Assembly: GCA_026169575.1 (NCBI GenBank)
Contig: JAPFCT010000289.1
Span: forward strand, 1 to 13,339
DNA length: 13,339 nt
Origin: Faecalimonas sp.
GTDB taxonomy: Bacteria; Bacillota_A; Clostridia; Lachnospirales; Lachnospiraceae
Direction of reading: 5' to 3'
Position 1 is the stretch's first letter; the number at the start of each line of letters is the position of its first letter. The notes under the pieces were generated by a model. The model was not told the origin of the DNA, did not search any database, and saw nothing but the letters and a program-made list of their open reading frames with translations. Shown here piece by piece: positions 1 through 6,890 of this stretch. The translations under genes and the position numbers were made by a program.

Positions 1-562
1 ATTCTGCCCCCGGCTTTTCCTCTTTCTCCTCACGCAGCAGTTCCTCAAAAATCTTCTGAAACTGGTAGAGTACTGCCCCATTTGTGCGGATAATATAAGA
101 TTTTTTCTGCCGTTCTTTGTTCTCTTCCCATTCTACCGCATTTAATTCTTCACTGCATTTCTTCCAATAATCTGCACTGACCCACAGCGCGGTACGCAGA
201 TATGGCTCCGTGAGCTGCTCCCCGAAGATCGGTCTGTGACTGACGCCCGGCGGAACAAAGATAATGTCATTTGGCTGAAGCTGATAGCGCATATCGCCGA
301 TCAGGTACTGGATATTTCCGCTTCGACAAAATAAAATCTCATAGAAAATATGGCTGTGCAGTGACACACTATCTTTTAAATAGCTGATGTCCTCATGCAC
401 ATCCAAATATTTACTGTCCATCTCCATCTCCTGATAGCCGATAAACTGTCCGCTTTCTTTAAAATACAGATCAAACTCTTCTCCCATTGTCTCTCTTAAT
501 TTCTCATATTGCTTACTCTTAATCTCTTCATAGGTCGTTTTTTTAAGTTGGCTAAGTTTCAC
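1..562 (-). CDS. AraC-family transcriptional regulator, N-terminal part (cut by window edge)
   Basis: This is the first 187 residues of a protein that runs off the left edge of the window. I chose the GTG start at 562 because an AAAGGAGG ribosome binding site lies 6 nt upstream and there is no in-frame ATG nearby. The visible part begins MKLSQLKKTTYEE and contains a cupin-type sensor segment: SLHSHIFYEILFCRSG, then a beta-rich stretch and LQPNDIIFVPPGVSHRPIF (about residues 70-120). This is typical of the effector-binding domain of AraC-family sugar regulators. The two helix-turn-helix motifs would lie outside the window, so the family call rests on the sensor domain and the gene context. It is divergent from a GPH symporter operon, which it probably controls in response to the imported substrate. 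It probably also controls its own promoter, since the operator-like repeat overlaps the -35 boxes of both. Confidence 0.8.
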   Translation of the reverse strand, partial: MKLSQLKKTTYEEIKSKQYEKLRETMGEEFDLYFKESGQFIGYQEMEMDSKYLDVHEDISYLKDSVSLHSHIFYEILFCRSGNIQYLIGDMRYQLQPNDIIFVPPGVSHRPIFGEQLTEPYLRTALWVSADYWKKCSEELNAVEWEENKERQKKSYIIRTNGAVLYQFQKIFEELLREEKEEKPGAE

Positions 563-617
563 AAAATTCCTCCTTTCATTTTAGAAACTTTTCACAAAGC
601 ACTTCATTTCTTTCTCT

Positions 618-647
618 ATCATAGCAGAAATTGTATGATTTTTGCAA
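618..647 (-). promoter_or_regulatory. Promoter of the AraC-type regulator
   Basis: Reading the minus strand, TTGCAA (647-642) and TATGAT (623-618) are separated by 18 bp. The -10 box matches the sigma-A consensus at 5 of 6 positions and the -35 box at 4 of 6. The -35 box lies within the left copy of the 21-bp-spaced direct repeat, so regulator binding there could block or modulate its own transcription. The assignment is by eye. Confidence 0.5.
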
Positions 648-681
648 TGTTTTATGCCAATTATGCAATTCAAATTGCAAA
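641..681. promoter_or_regulatory. Probable AraC-type operator: two direct repeats 21 bp apart
   Basis: TGCAAT-N6-TGCnAA occurs twice, with TGCAAT at 643-648 and 664-669 and TGC at 655-657 and 676-678 in the same register. Over the 20-bp windows 641-660 and 662-681, 13 positions match. AraC-family proteins with two HTH motifs commonly bind direct repeats two helical turns apart next to a -35 box, which is what is seen here. The right copy also contains a 16-bp inverted repeat, TGCAATT-CA-AATTGCA (664-679). Confidence 0.55.
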
Positions 682-697
682 TTTAAAGAAGTATGAT
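669..697 (+). promoter_or_regulatory. Promoter of the GPH symporter operon
   Basis: TTCAAA (669-674) and TATGAT (692-697) are separated by 17 bp, about 40 bp before the symporter start. The -35 box is weak (4 of 6) and lies inside the right copy of the operator-like repeat, as expected of a promoter needing an activator bound at the -35 region. Confidence 0.5.
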
Positions 698-738
698 AGT
701 AAGCACCGAAATAAACTACACAACAAGGAGAAAAAGTT

Positions 739-2127
739 ATGACAGACAAAAAAATTCGCCCTTTTGGGAAAAAAGATGAACTGGGCTATGTATTCGGTGA
801 TATGGCCGGAAGTTTCGTCAACTTATTCATCGACGGTTACTTCCTGACCTTCTGTACCTATGTACTCGGAATCAGCCCTGCATGGATGGGATCCTTATTC
901 CTCTTTGCAAGACTTTGGGATGCGATCAACGACCCGATCATGGGATCCTTCCCGGACCGCTGGATGATTGGAAAATCCGGTGACAAATTCAAACCGTGGA
1001 TCAAAATCTTTATGGTTCCGCTGGCGCTTTCCGGTGTCCTCTGTTTCTTTAATGTTCCGCTGGAAGGTGTTGCACTCCACGCTTATGTCGCATTTGCATA
1101 CGTCCTCTACGGAATGAGCTATACCGGAACTTCGATGCCGTTCGGCGCGATGGCAAGTGTTGTCAGCACAGACCCGATCGACCGAAGCAAACTTTCCCGT
1201 GCAAGAAGTATCGGCGGAACTTTAGTCGGTATGGTCGCTCTTTCCTTTGTTCCGGTCATCTGCTTTGACAAGAACAGCAACATTATCCCGGAACGATTTA
1301 CCATGCTTGCGGTTCTTTTCGGCGTGCTCTGTATCGTATGCTACATCTTGCTGATGAATTTGACCGTAGAGCGTGTCAGACAGTCTGAAAACAGCCAGCA
1401 GGAGAAATTCAACTACAAAAATGTCTTAAAAGCAGTGGTAAAGAACCGCCCGCTGATCGGTGTCATGGTGGCAACAGTCGGAAGTATGCTCTTTATCACA
1501 GGTTCCGGACAAGTCCGCAGTTACCTATTCAAGGAATATTATCATAACACTTCCGTAATGACATTATTAAGTCTTGCAAGCCTTCCGATCATCATCGTAT
1601 GCTTCCCGCTTGTTCCAAAGCTTGTCGGAAAATTCGGAAAGAAAGCAACCTTGATGGCAGGTATCATCAGCAGTACGGTATTCAGTGTGATCACATTTGT
1701 GATCAAAATTGAAAATGTGTATGTGTTCACTGCATTAAGCATCCTCGCAATGATCGGACAGACGATCTTCACGATCCTGATCTGGGCGCTCGTTACAGAC
1801 TGTCTGGATTACAGTGAGTGGAAACTCCACGAAAGAAGCGACGGATCCATGTACTCGATCTACACATTCAGCCGTAAGATCGGTTCTACGATCGCTTCTT
1901 CCGGTATCTCTTTCGCTCTCGGTGCGATCGGATATGTTGCAGGTACAAATGTGACACAGTCCCCGGCGACAATCGACGGAATCTACAATCTGGTAACACT
2001 GATCCCGGTTGCAACTTGTGTTCTCGAGTTGATCGGTATCGGACTGATCTTCAATCTGAACCACAAACAGACAAACCAGATGTATGCAGAACTTGCTGAA
2101 AGAAGAAGCAAAAAAGAAAGAGGGTAA
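739..2127 (+). CDS. GPH-family (MelB/YicJ-like) glycoside:cation symporter
   Basis: This 462-residue, 12-helix membrane protein belongs to the glycoside-pentoside-hexuronide:cation symporter family of the major facilitator superfamily. The N-terminus (ELGYVFGDMAGSF) and the helix II signature ARLWDAINDPIMGS are diagnostic; Asp61 and Asp65 match the cation-binding pair of MelB. The loop GKSGDKFKPWI (78-88) is the conserved family loop between helices II and III. Length is normal. The ATG at 739 has an AAGGAG ribosome binding site at 725-730. It is the first gene of an operon with two hydrolases, 6 nt before the second gene. It most likely imports a sugar, glycoside or sugar-like ring compound with Na+ or H+. 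The substrate cannot be read from the sequence. The divergent AraC-type gene is the likely regulator. Confidence 0.93.
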   Translation: MTDKKIRPFGKKDELGYVFGDMAGSFVNLFIDGYFLTFCTYVLGISPAWMGSLFLFARLWDAINDPIMGSFPDRWMIGKSGDKFKPWIKIFMVPLALSGVLCFFNVPLEGVALHAYVAFAYVLYGMSYTGTSMPFGAMASVVSTDPIDRSKLSRARSIGGTLVGMVALSFVPVICFDKNSNIIPERFTMLAVLFGVLCIVCYILLMNLTVERVRQSENSQQEKFNYKNVLKAVVKNRPLIGVMVATVGSMLFITGSGQVRSYLFKEYYHNTSVMTLLSLASLPIIIVCFPLVPKLVGKFGKKATLMAGIISSTVFSVITFVIKIENVYVFTALSILAMIGQTIFTILIWALVTDCLDYSEWKLHERSDGSMYSIYTFSRKIGSTIASSGISFALGAIGYVAGTNVTQSPATIDGIYNLVTLIPVATCVLELIGIGLIFNLNHKQTNQMYAELAERRSKKERG

Positions 2128-2133
2128 TCTTTT

Positions 2134-3015
2134 ATGAAGAAGACAGATATCCATCTGCACCTCACTTTCAGACAGCACCCGAAGACCGGGCAAATGTTCG
2201 TGTCAAGCGCAGAACATATGCTCCCGCATCTTCGGGAGCTTTCGATTGAAAAAGGAATCTTAATGTCCTCCGGAGAAGGCCATTCTTCGATTCCCTTCGG
2301 AAGCAATGACGAGTGCAGACAGATTGCAGAGGCATTTCCGGGAACGTATTTTTGGATGTGCAATCTCGACGATGTACCGGACAATATTTTTGACCGGTTA
2401 AACGCTTACAAAGAACAAGGTGCAGTCGGTATCGGAGAACTGATGATCAACCGCAGAATCGATGATCCTCTGATCCAGGAAATCTTTGCCGCTGCAGAAA
2501 AGCTCTCTCTCCCGGTCTTATTTCACATGAGCCCGGAAGTCGGATACGAGTACGGCATTGTCGATGATGCCGGTCTGCCCCTTTTAGAAGAAAGTTTAAA
2601 AAAATATCCAGACCTGAAATTTATCGGACACAGCCAGCCTTTCTGGCACGAGATCAGCGGGGATGCTGCAGGAGAGCTCTCCTCCCGCATGGAATGGGGC
2701 AAAGGAAAAGTAACCCCGGGCGGAAGACTTTCTTACCTTTTTGACACCTACCCAAATCTCTACGGGGACTTATCTGCCAACAGCGGCGGCTGTGCGATCA
2801 TGCGCGATGAGACATTCGGCCTTTCTTTCCTTGAGAAATACTGTGACCGTCTGATGTTTGCGACCGATATGGTCAATGTCGACATGGAATTTCCCCTCGG
2901 AAAATGGTTGGAGGAAATGTACCAGTGTGGTAAATTAAAAGAAGAGGTTTACAGAAAAATCGCTTACGAAAATGCAGACACCCTTTTTGGTCTGCACGAA
3001 AAACGGAGGAAATAG
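2134..3015 (+). CDS. Amidohydrolase-family TIM-barrel metal-dependent hydrolase
   Basis: This 293-residue protein has the layout of the PF04909 branch of the amidohydrolase superfamily. It carries an N-terminal metal-binding HxH (DIHLHL, His7/His9), then GIGELM with Glu102, His131 in VLFHMSPE, His166 in FIGHSQPFW and Asp245 in LMFATDMV. These would be the metal ligands and catalytic acid of a TIM barrel. The family includes lactonases, decarboxylases and amide or ring hydrolases, so the reaction cannot be fixed. It starts 6 nt after the symporter stop, and the ribosome binding site is inside the symporter's last codons, so translation is probably coupled. The gene ends 2 nt before the creatininase-like gene. 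I infer that it opens or cleaves the imported compound or an intermediate. There is no signal peptide, so it is cytoplasmic. Confidence 0.85.
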   Translation: MKKTDIHLHLTFRQHPKTGQMFVSSAEHMLPHLRELSIEKGILMSSGEGHSSIPFGSNDECRQIAEAFPGTYFWMCNLDDVPDNIFDRLNAYKEQGAVGIGELMINRRIDDPLIQEIFAAAEKLSLPVLFHMSPEVGYEYGIVDDAGLPLLEESLKKYPDLKFIGHSQPFWHEISGDAAGELSSRMEWGKGKVTPGGRLSYLFDTYPNLYGDLSANSGGCAIMRDETFGLSFLEKYCDRLMFATDMVNVDMEFPLGKWLEEMYQCGKLKEEVYRKIAYENADTLFGLHEKRRK

Positions 3016-3017
3016 AT

Positions 3018-3851
3018 ATGCGTACAAGAATATTACCAAAAATGTTAAACGATGAAGTAGAAGAATATTTATCACGGAATGATGTCATCATCGTTCCGGT
3101 CGGAACAGTGGAGATGCACGGTGGCTTCCCGCTCGATTCTGAGACAACGATCAGTGAGGCATATGCCTTGAAGATGGCAGAAGCATGTGACGGACTTGCC
3201 CTGACCGGACTTCCTTATTTCTATGCAGGAGCAACTGCAAGCGGGCGCGGGACAGTTCAGGTAAGTATCCGCGAGGGAATCGACTACCTGACAGCGATTG
3301 CAAAAAATCTACTTCGTCTCGGCTTCAAACGCCAAATCTACATCAGCTTCCACGGTCCTGCACATATGACATGCAGCCCGATGGTGCGCGATTTCTTTGA
3401 CGAGACAGGCGTTCCGATCCTCTATATGGATCTGACGATGCAGATGTTAAAAAATGCTGCCGACCTTTTCAAATCGATGGACAGCTTCCATGCGATCACA
3501 GCCGGAGCCTACAAGATCATGAACCGTCTGGAAGATGTACCGCTCACAACAAAGTATGCACATAGCAAGCCACAGTCCTGCAAGAACTTCGATGACATCT
3601 TCGGGCTGGCTTACCAGAGTGCTTCGATCGGTTACTACTTCGGAGAAAAAGAAGATCACATGAGTACAACTGCGATTCCGGACGAAGCAGCCCGCGAAAA
3701 ACTGGCAGCAGAAGGGGTTGAGATCATCGAAAAGACAGTCGAACTTTTAGACCTTCCACACGTTGTCAGCCAGATGAAAGACCTGGAACAGTACAACAAA
3801 GACGTTGCCGAAAAATGCCCTTGGGTTCCTTCGCATTTCTTCCAGAAATAA
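3018..3851 (+). CDS. Creatininase-family metallohydrolase
   Basis: This 277-residue protein matches the creatininase family (PF02633): IIVPVGTVEMHGGFPLDSET (residues 24-43) aligns with the family motif GStEqHGpHLPLgTD, and ISFHGPAHM (109-117) takes the place of NGHGGN. Probable metal ligands are Glu32, His34 and His112. Glu42 lies where the family usually has Asp. Members hydrolyse cyclic amides (creatinine to creatine), process peptides (MftE) or act on keto-cyclitols in inositol breakdown, so 'creatininase' should not be read as a proven activity. The start follows the amidohydrolase stop by 2 nt, with GGAGGA at 3005-3010 inside the upstream gene. It is the last gene of the AraC-controlled operon and is followed by a large hairpin. 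The partnership with a sugar-type symporter favours a sugar or cyclitol derivative over creatinine (inference). Confidence 0.85.
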   Translation: MRTRILPKMLNDEVEEYLSRNDVIIVPVGTVEMHGGFPLDSETTISEAYALKMAEACDGLALTGLPYFYAGATASGRGTVQVSIREGIDYLTAIAKNLLRLGFKRQIYISFHGPAHMTCSPMVRDFFDETGVPILYMDLTMQMLKNAADLFKSMDSFHAITAGAYKIMNRLEDVPLTTKYAHSKPQSCKNFDDIFGLAYQSASIGYYFGEKEDHMSTTAIPDEAAREKLAAEGVEIIEKTVELLDLPHVVSQMKDLEQYNKDVAEKCPWVPSHFFQK

Positions 3852-3906
3852 GACTTTGCTGTGAAACTGCTTCCAATCAGGACATTCGTTTCCTGACAAA
3901 TAGTGA

Positions 3907-3986
3907 AAAAAGAGAAAGGCTTACAACAGCTGTTATGGAAAATGCACCCTGCATTTTCCTTCGTGCTGTTTCGCCTTTCTCTTCTT
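3907..3986. terminator. Compound three-segment hairpin, probable bidirectional terminator
   Basis: Three nested perfect stems stack with small internal loops: AGAGAAAGGC (3911-3920) with 3973-3982, AACAGC (3925-3930) with GCTGTT (3965-3970), and GGAAAATGCA (3937-3946) with TGCATTTTCC (3950-3959) around a CCC loop. It follows the creatininase-like gene by 55 nt. The plus strand then reads TCTTCTTATTT. On the minus strand the hairpin runs into six T (opposite 3906-3911), so it can also serve the convergent glmM. Confidence 0.7.
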
Positions 3987-4155
3987 ATTTACCTCGTTCT
4001 TATCCTGTTTCTTCTATATATAGTGTATTCTATATAATGTATTCTCTCTATATAATATTCTATATAATACTTAATGTGTTCTGATAATATATTCTGTTAA
4101 AAACTCCCCAAAATGATTTCTTCCGTCGCAATCCATTACCAAAAGATCTGTCGGT
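3987..4155. other. AT-rich convergent intergenic segment with short repeats
   Basis: No gene is seen here. TATTCTATATAAT occurs exactly at 4026-4038 and 4056-4068, with a related TATTCTCTCTATATAAT at 4040-4056 between them. The rest, up to the glmM stop, has no convincing hairpin with a T-run, so glmM transcription probably ends at the compound hairpin to the left. Confidence 0.45.
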
Positions 4156-5502
4156 TTAAGAAAGTACCAGCCCTTCTGCTTCCATCACATCGATCACCTG
4201 ACCGACACATTCTTTGCAAAGTTCATCCGTCGCAGCCTCCACCATCACGCGGATCACTGGCTCAGTTCCACTCTCTCTTACAAGGATCCGTCCATCATCT
4301 CCGAGACGCTCTGCCACTTCCTCCACCGCTTTTACGACAGCCGGATTCTCTCTTGCTTCCTTTTTATCTGCCACTCTGACATTTTTCAGAAGCTGCGGAT
4401 AGATCTTTACTTCCTCCACAAGTTTTCCGAGCGTCTGTTTCTTCTCAAGAACAACCTCCATCAGAAGAAGAGAGGTTAAAATCCCATCCCCGGTCGTTGC
4501 ATACTTGCTGAAAATGATATGACCGGACTGCTCTCCTCCGAGCGAATAATTATTCTGAAGCATATTTTCGTACACATATTTATCTCCGACAGCAGTTTTC
4601 TCATAGCGGATCCCAGCCTTGTCACATGCTTTATACAGCCCCAGATTAGACATGACCGTCGTCACGATCGTATCCCCGTTTAATCTTCCCTGCTCTTTTA
4701 AATATTTCCCGCAGACATAGAGGATCAGATCTCCGTCTACGACGTTTCCATTCTCATCCACAGCGATACAGCGGTCTGCATCCCCGTCATATGCAAATGC
4801 AATGTCTAACTTCTTCTCCTTCACAAACTGCTGAAGCACTTCGATATGGGTAGATCCACAGTTCGTGTTGATGTTTGTTCCGTCCGGCTCATGATTGATC
4901 ACATACGTTTTTGCCCCAAGCGCATCATACACACTCTTCGCGATGGCCGACGCACTTCCATTGGAGCAATCCAGACCAACCCTCTTATCCTTAAAAGATC
5001 TTGTCGCAAGTGAGATCAGATGCCCGATGTAGCGGTTTCTTCCCGCCGCATGATCGACAGTCCTTCCGATCGCCTCTTTTGTCGCAAGCGGAAGCTCCCC
5101 GAATGTTCCGTCAATATATGCCTCGATCTGCTCCTCAACTTCCGCTTCCAGCTTATGTCCCATACCGTTGATCACTTTGATTCCATTGTCGTAGAACGGG
5201 TTATGGCTTGCCGAGATCATGATCCCACAGTCAAAATCCTCTGTCCTTGCCACATAGGAAACACTTGGAGTCGTCGTCACATGAAGCAGATAGACATCTG
5301 CCCCGGATGCCGTCAGACCTGCAACCAATGCATATTCAAACATGTAGCTGCTCCGTCTCGTATCCTTCCCGATCACAACCTTCGCCTTGTGCTCTTTCCC
5401 ATAATACCATCCAAGAAATCTTCCGACTTTAAATGCATGCTCTACCGTCAGAACTTTATTTGCCTCACCACGAAATCCATCTGTTCCAAAATATTTTCCC
5501 AT
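4156..5502 (-). CDS. glmM: Phosphoglucosamine mutase GlmM
   Basis: GlmM interconverts glucosamine-6-phosphate and glucosamine-1-phosphate, on the way to UDP-GlcNAc for peptidoglycan. I chose the ATG at 5502 rather than the longer frame because AAGGAG (5514-5509) lies 6 nt upstream and the protein then begins MGKYFGTDGFRGEAN, the usual start, at 448 residues, the normal length. In order it shows the substrate motif GTDGFRG (6-12), the phosphoserine loop ISASHNP with catalytic Ser99, the metal loop DGDADR, the sugar-binding GGEQSGH and the C-terminal phosphate-binding RESGTEPVIRVM. It is transcribed alone from its own promoter, divergent from a zinc-ribbon membrane protein and convergent with the creatininase-like operon. 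Paralogous phosphomannomutases share the fold, but GEQSGH and FGTDGFRG favour GlmM. Confidence 0.95.
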   Translation of the reverse strand: MGKYFGTDGFRGEANKVLTVEHAFKVGRFLGWYYGKEHKAKVVIGKDTRRSSYMFEYALVAGLTASGADVYLLHVTTTPSVSYVARTEDFDCGIMISASHNPFYDNGIKVINGMGHKLEAEVEEQIEAYIDGTFGELPLATKEAIGRTVDHAAGRNRYIGHLISLATRSFKDKRVGLDCSNGSASAIAKSVYDALGAKTYVINHEPDGTNINTNCGSTHIEVLQQFVKEKKLDIAFAYDGDADRCIAVDENGNVVDGDLILYVCGKYLKEQGRLNGDTIVTTVMSNLGLYKACDKAGIRYEKTAVGDKYVYENMLQNNYSLGGEQSGHIIFSKYATTGDGILTSLLLMEVVLEKKQTLGKLVEEVKIYPQLLKNVRVADKKEARENPAVVKAVEEVAERLGDDGRILVRESGTEPVIRVMVEAATDELCKECVGQVIDVMEAEGLVLS

Positions 5503-5574
5503 TTTCTTCTCCTTAATTTCCATATTTGTTTTATTGTCCACTTTTTTTGTACAATCAGCTCTTTATTCTTTTTC

Positions 5575-5603
5575 ATTATATAGACTTCCTCCAAAATATA
5601 CAA
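5575..5603 (-). promoter_or_regulatory. glmM promoter
   Basis: On the minus strand TTGTAT (5603-5598), a 17-bp spacer and a perfect TATAAT (5580-5575) lie about 73 bp before the glmM start. A-tracts directly upstream of the -35 box (opposite the T-run 5607-5613, and the palindrome at 5622-5637) could act as an UP element. Confidence 0.65.
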
Positions 5604-5865
5604 CTATTTTTTTCAATTCCCTGAAAAAATTTTTTCACAGCCATCAAAAAGTGTTCTGCCAATCCGACACTTCCATACAGTAAAATATTTCTGCTGTCAC
5701 GGAAAATTCACAAGAAGAAGGCTATACAAATCTCTGATTTTCATGTATGATAGAAGAGGTATAAACTTTCAATCAAATGTACCGACACACATTTCCTACA
5801 CGGATCTGTCAGTCAGTACACTCGTATATGAAAATATACACAAAAGAATTAAGGGGTGTTTTATA
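5604..5865. promoter_or_regulatory. Divergent regulatory region between glmM and the zinc-ribbon gene
   Basis: No gene is seen here. It contains a perfect 16-bp A/T palindrome (5622-5637). It also contains a plus-strand promoter candidate for the zinc-ribbon gene: TATACA (5723-5728), a 17-bp spacer, then TATGAT (5746-5751). The leader of about 105 nt ends with a small hairpin, GTATAT-GAAA-ATATAC (5824-5839), and the ribosome binding site AAGGGG (5851-5856). I see no known riboswitch. Confidence 0.45.
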
Positions 5866-6786
5866 ATGAAATGTAATAAGTGTCATGAGGAAATGAAAAT
5901 CAAAGAGGTGGAAGTCGGAAAAGATTCCGCCGGCAATCCAGTCTATAATTTGTATGCCTTCTGCTATCACTGTAAGACGAAGGTCAATATCGATAAATTA
6001 AAAAAAGCAGCTCAGGAGCGAAAAGCTGCCGAGCAGCTTGCAGCCGCAAAAAAGGAAGCTGCACAGCGAGAAGAAACTGCCAAAGCGGACGCTTCCAAGA
6101 GTTCCACCGCTCCGGTACATGTATCAGCAAGAACCCAGGAGATGCCTTCCCAGAGCGCGATCTCACACGCATCTTCCCCGGACGCTTCTGACCGTCCGAA
6201 GAAAAAATCTGCGCCAAAATCAGACAAGTCTTCTTCTCCAAAGAAAAAGGCAGATCCGTCACGCTCCCGTCAGTCTGAGAAGCCTGCAAAAAAACGTTAC
6301 CGCGAAGAAGATTTTGATCTCGATGACGATGATGATTACGACTACATCCAGCCGGACAAAGTAAAATCTACAGAGAAACGCGCTGTGTCCCGGAAGAAAA
6401 AAGGCGGCTGCCTGAAGCCGGTTCTGATCTTCCTTCTGATTCTCCTGCTGGCAGGCGGAGCTGCGTTCGCCTATGGAACTTATGTCGGATATGATTTTTC
6501 CTTTCTCAATGATATCAAAGAAAAAATCTTAAACCACACAGACGGAACAGACGAAAAAGATAAAAAAGAAGACGACGGAAACGCAGACAACACTCCGTCA
6601 GATGACATCGTTTCCCCGGATGCTGATACAACCGGAAATTCTTCTGACGCCGCCCTTTCCGGACAGACAGATAGTGCAAATGGAACGGACAGTACAAACG
6701 GAACGGATGGAGCAGACACGAACGGCACAGACAATTCCGGTTCTGCAGATGCACCTGCTGACAATGGAGAAAGCGCTGCACAGTAG
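5866..6786 (+). CDS. Zinc-ribbon membrane protein of unknown function
   Basis: I do not recognise a named family. With the ATG at 5866 (AAGGGG 9 nt upstream) the protein has 306 residues and begins directly with a four-cysteine zinc ribbon, C3xxC6 and C33xxC36 (the latter in FCYHCKTK). A Lys/Ala/Glu-rich, probably helical stretch (43-75) follows, then a Ser/Pro/Lys-rich linker, an acidic patch with five consecutive Asp (about 150-160), and basic KKKGG before a single membrane helix (about 183-205). The last 90 residues are rich in Asp, Thr, Ser, Asn and Gly, with NGTD three times (272-289). The positive-inside rule puts the zinc ribbon in the cytoplasm and the acidic tail outside, possibly in the cell wall. 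A longer in-frame start at 5743 would overlap the predicted promoter and lacks a ribosome binding site. It stands alone between glmM and a CNNM-type gene. Confidence 0.75.
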   Translation: MKCNKCHEEMKIKEVEVGKDSAGNPVYNLYAFCYHCKTKVNIDKLKKAAQERKAAEQLAAAKKEAAQREETAKADASKSSTAPVHVSARTQEMPSQSAISHASSPDASDRPKKKSAPKSDKSSSPKKKADPSRSRQSEKPAKKRYREEDFDLDDDDDYDYIQPDKVKSTEKRAVSRKKKGGCLKPVLIFLLILLLAGGAAFAYGTYVGYDFSFLNDIKEKILNHTDGTDEKDKKEDDGNADNTPSDDIVSPDADTTGNSSDAALSGQTDSANGTDSTNGTDGADTNGTDNSGSADAPADNGESAAQ

Positions 6787-6820
6787 TTTGAAACGCGATC
6801 ACAGTAGTTGGAAACGCGGT
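6779..6820 (+). repeat. 21-bp tandem duplication spanning a stop codon
   Basis: Two adjacent units, 6779-6799 and 6800-6820, share 19 of 21 positions (core CACAGTAGTT then GAAACGCG). The stop TAG of the zinc-ribbon gene is in the first unit, and the second unit repeats TAG in the same frame. Confidence 0.8.
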
Positions 6821-6890
6821 CCTTGCGGGGCATTTTCCACGCGTCGGACGTAATTTCCTATATAAAAAATAAAAAGCAAAAATTACAAGC

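Noticed and set aside
582..596. Possible catabolite-repression (cre) site upstream of the symporter
   Set aside because: It has a GAAA/TTTC dyad but lacks the central CG and several consensus positions.
509..742. Plus-strand 77-codon frame across the AraC-symporter gap
   Set aside because: It overlaps the AraC-type start on the other strand and the promoters, has no ribosome binding site, and its composition is that of AT-rich non-coding DNA.
1735..2384. Long minus-strand frames opposite the symporter and amidohydrolase genes
   Set aside because: They are antisense shadows of well-supported genes, without ribosome binding sites or recognisable domains.
5448..5576. Minus-strand 42-codon frame before and overlapping glmM, with GGAGG 11 nt upstream
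   Set aside because: Its ATG is embedded in the predicted -10 box (TATAATG), so the transcript would not carry its ribosome binding site; the peptide is Lys-rich and unremarkable.
5824..5839. GTATAT-GAAA-ATATAC hairpin as a riboswitch
   Set aside because: It is only a 6-bp AT-rich stem, too small for a ligand-binding RNA; noted in the leader description only.
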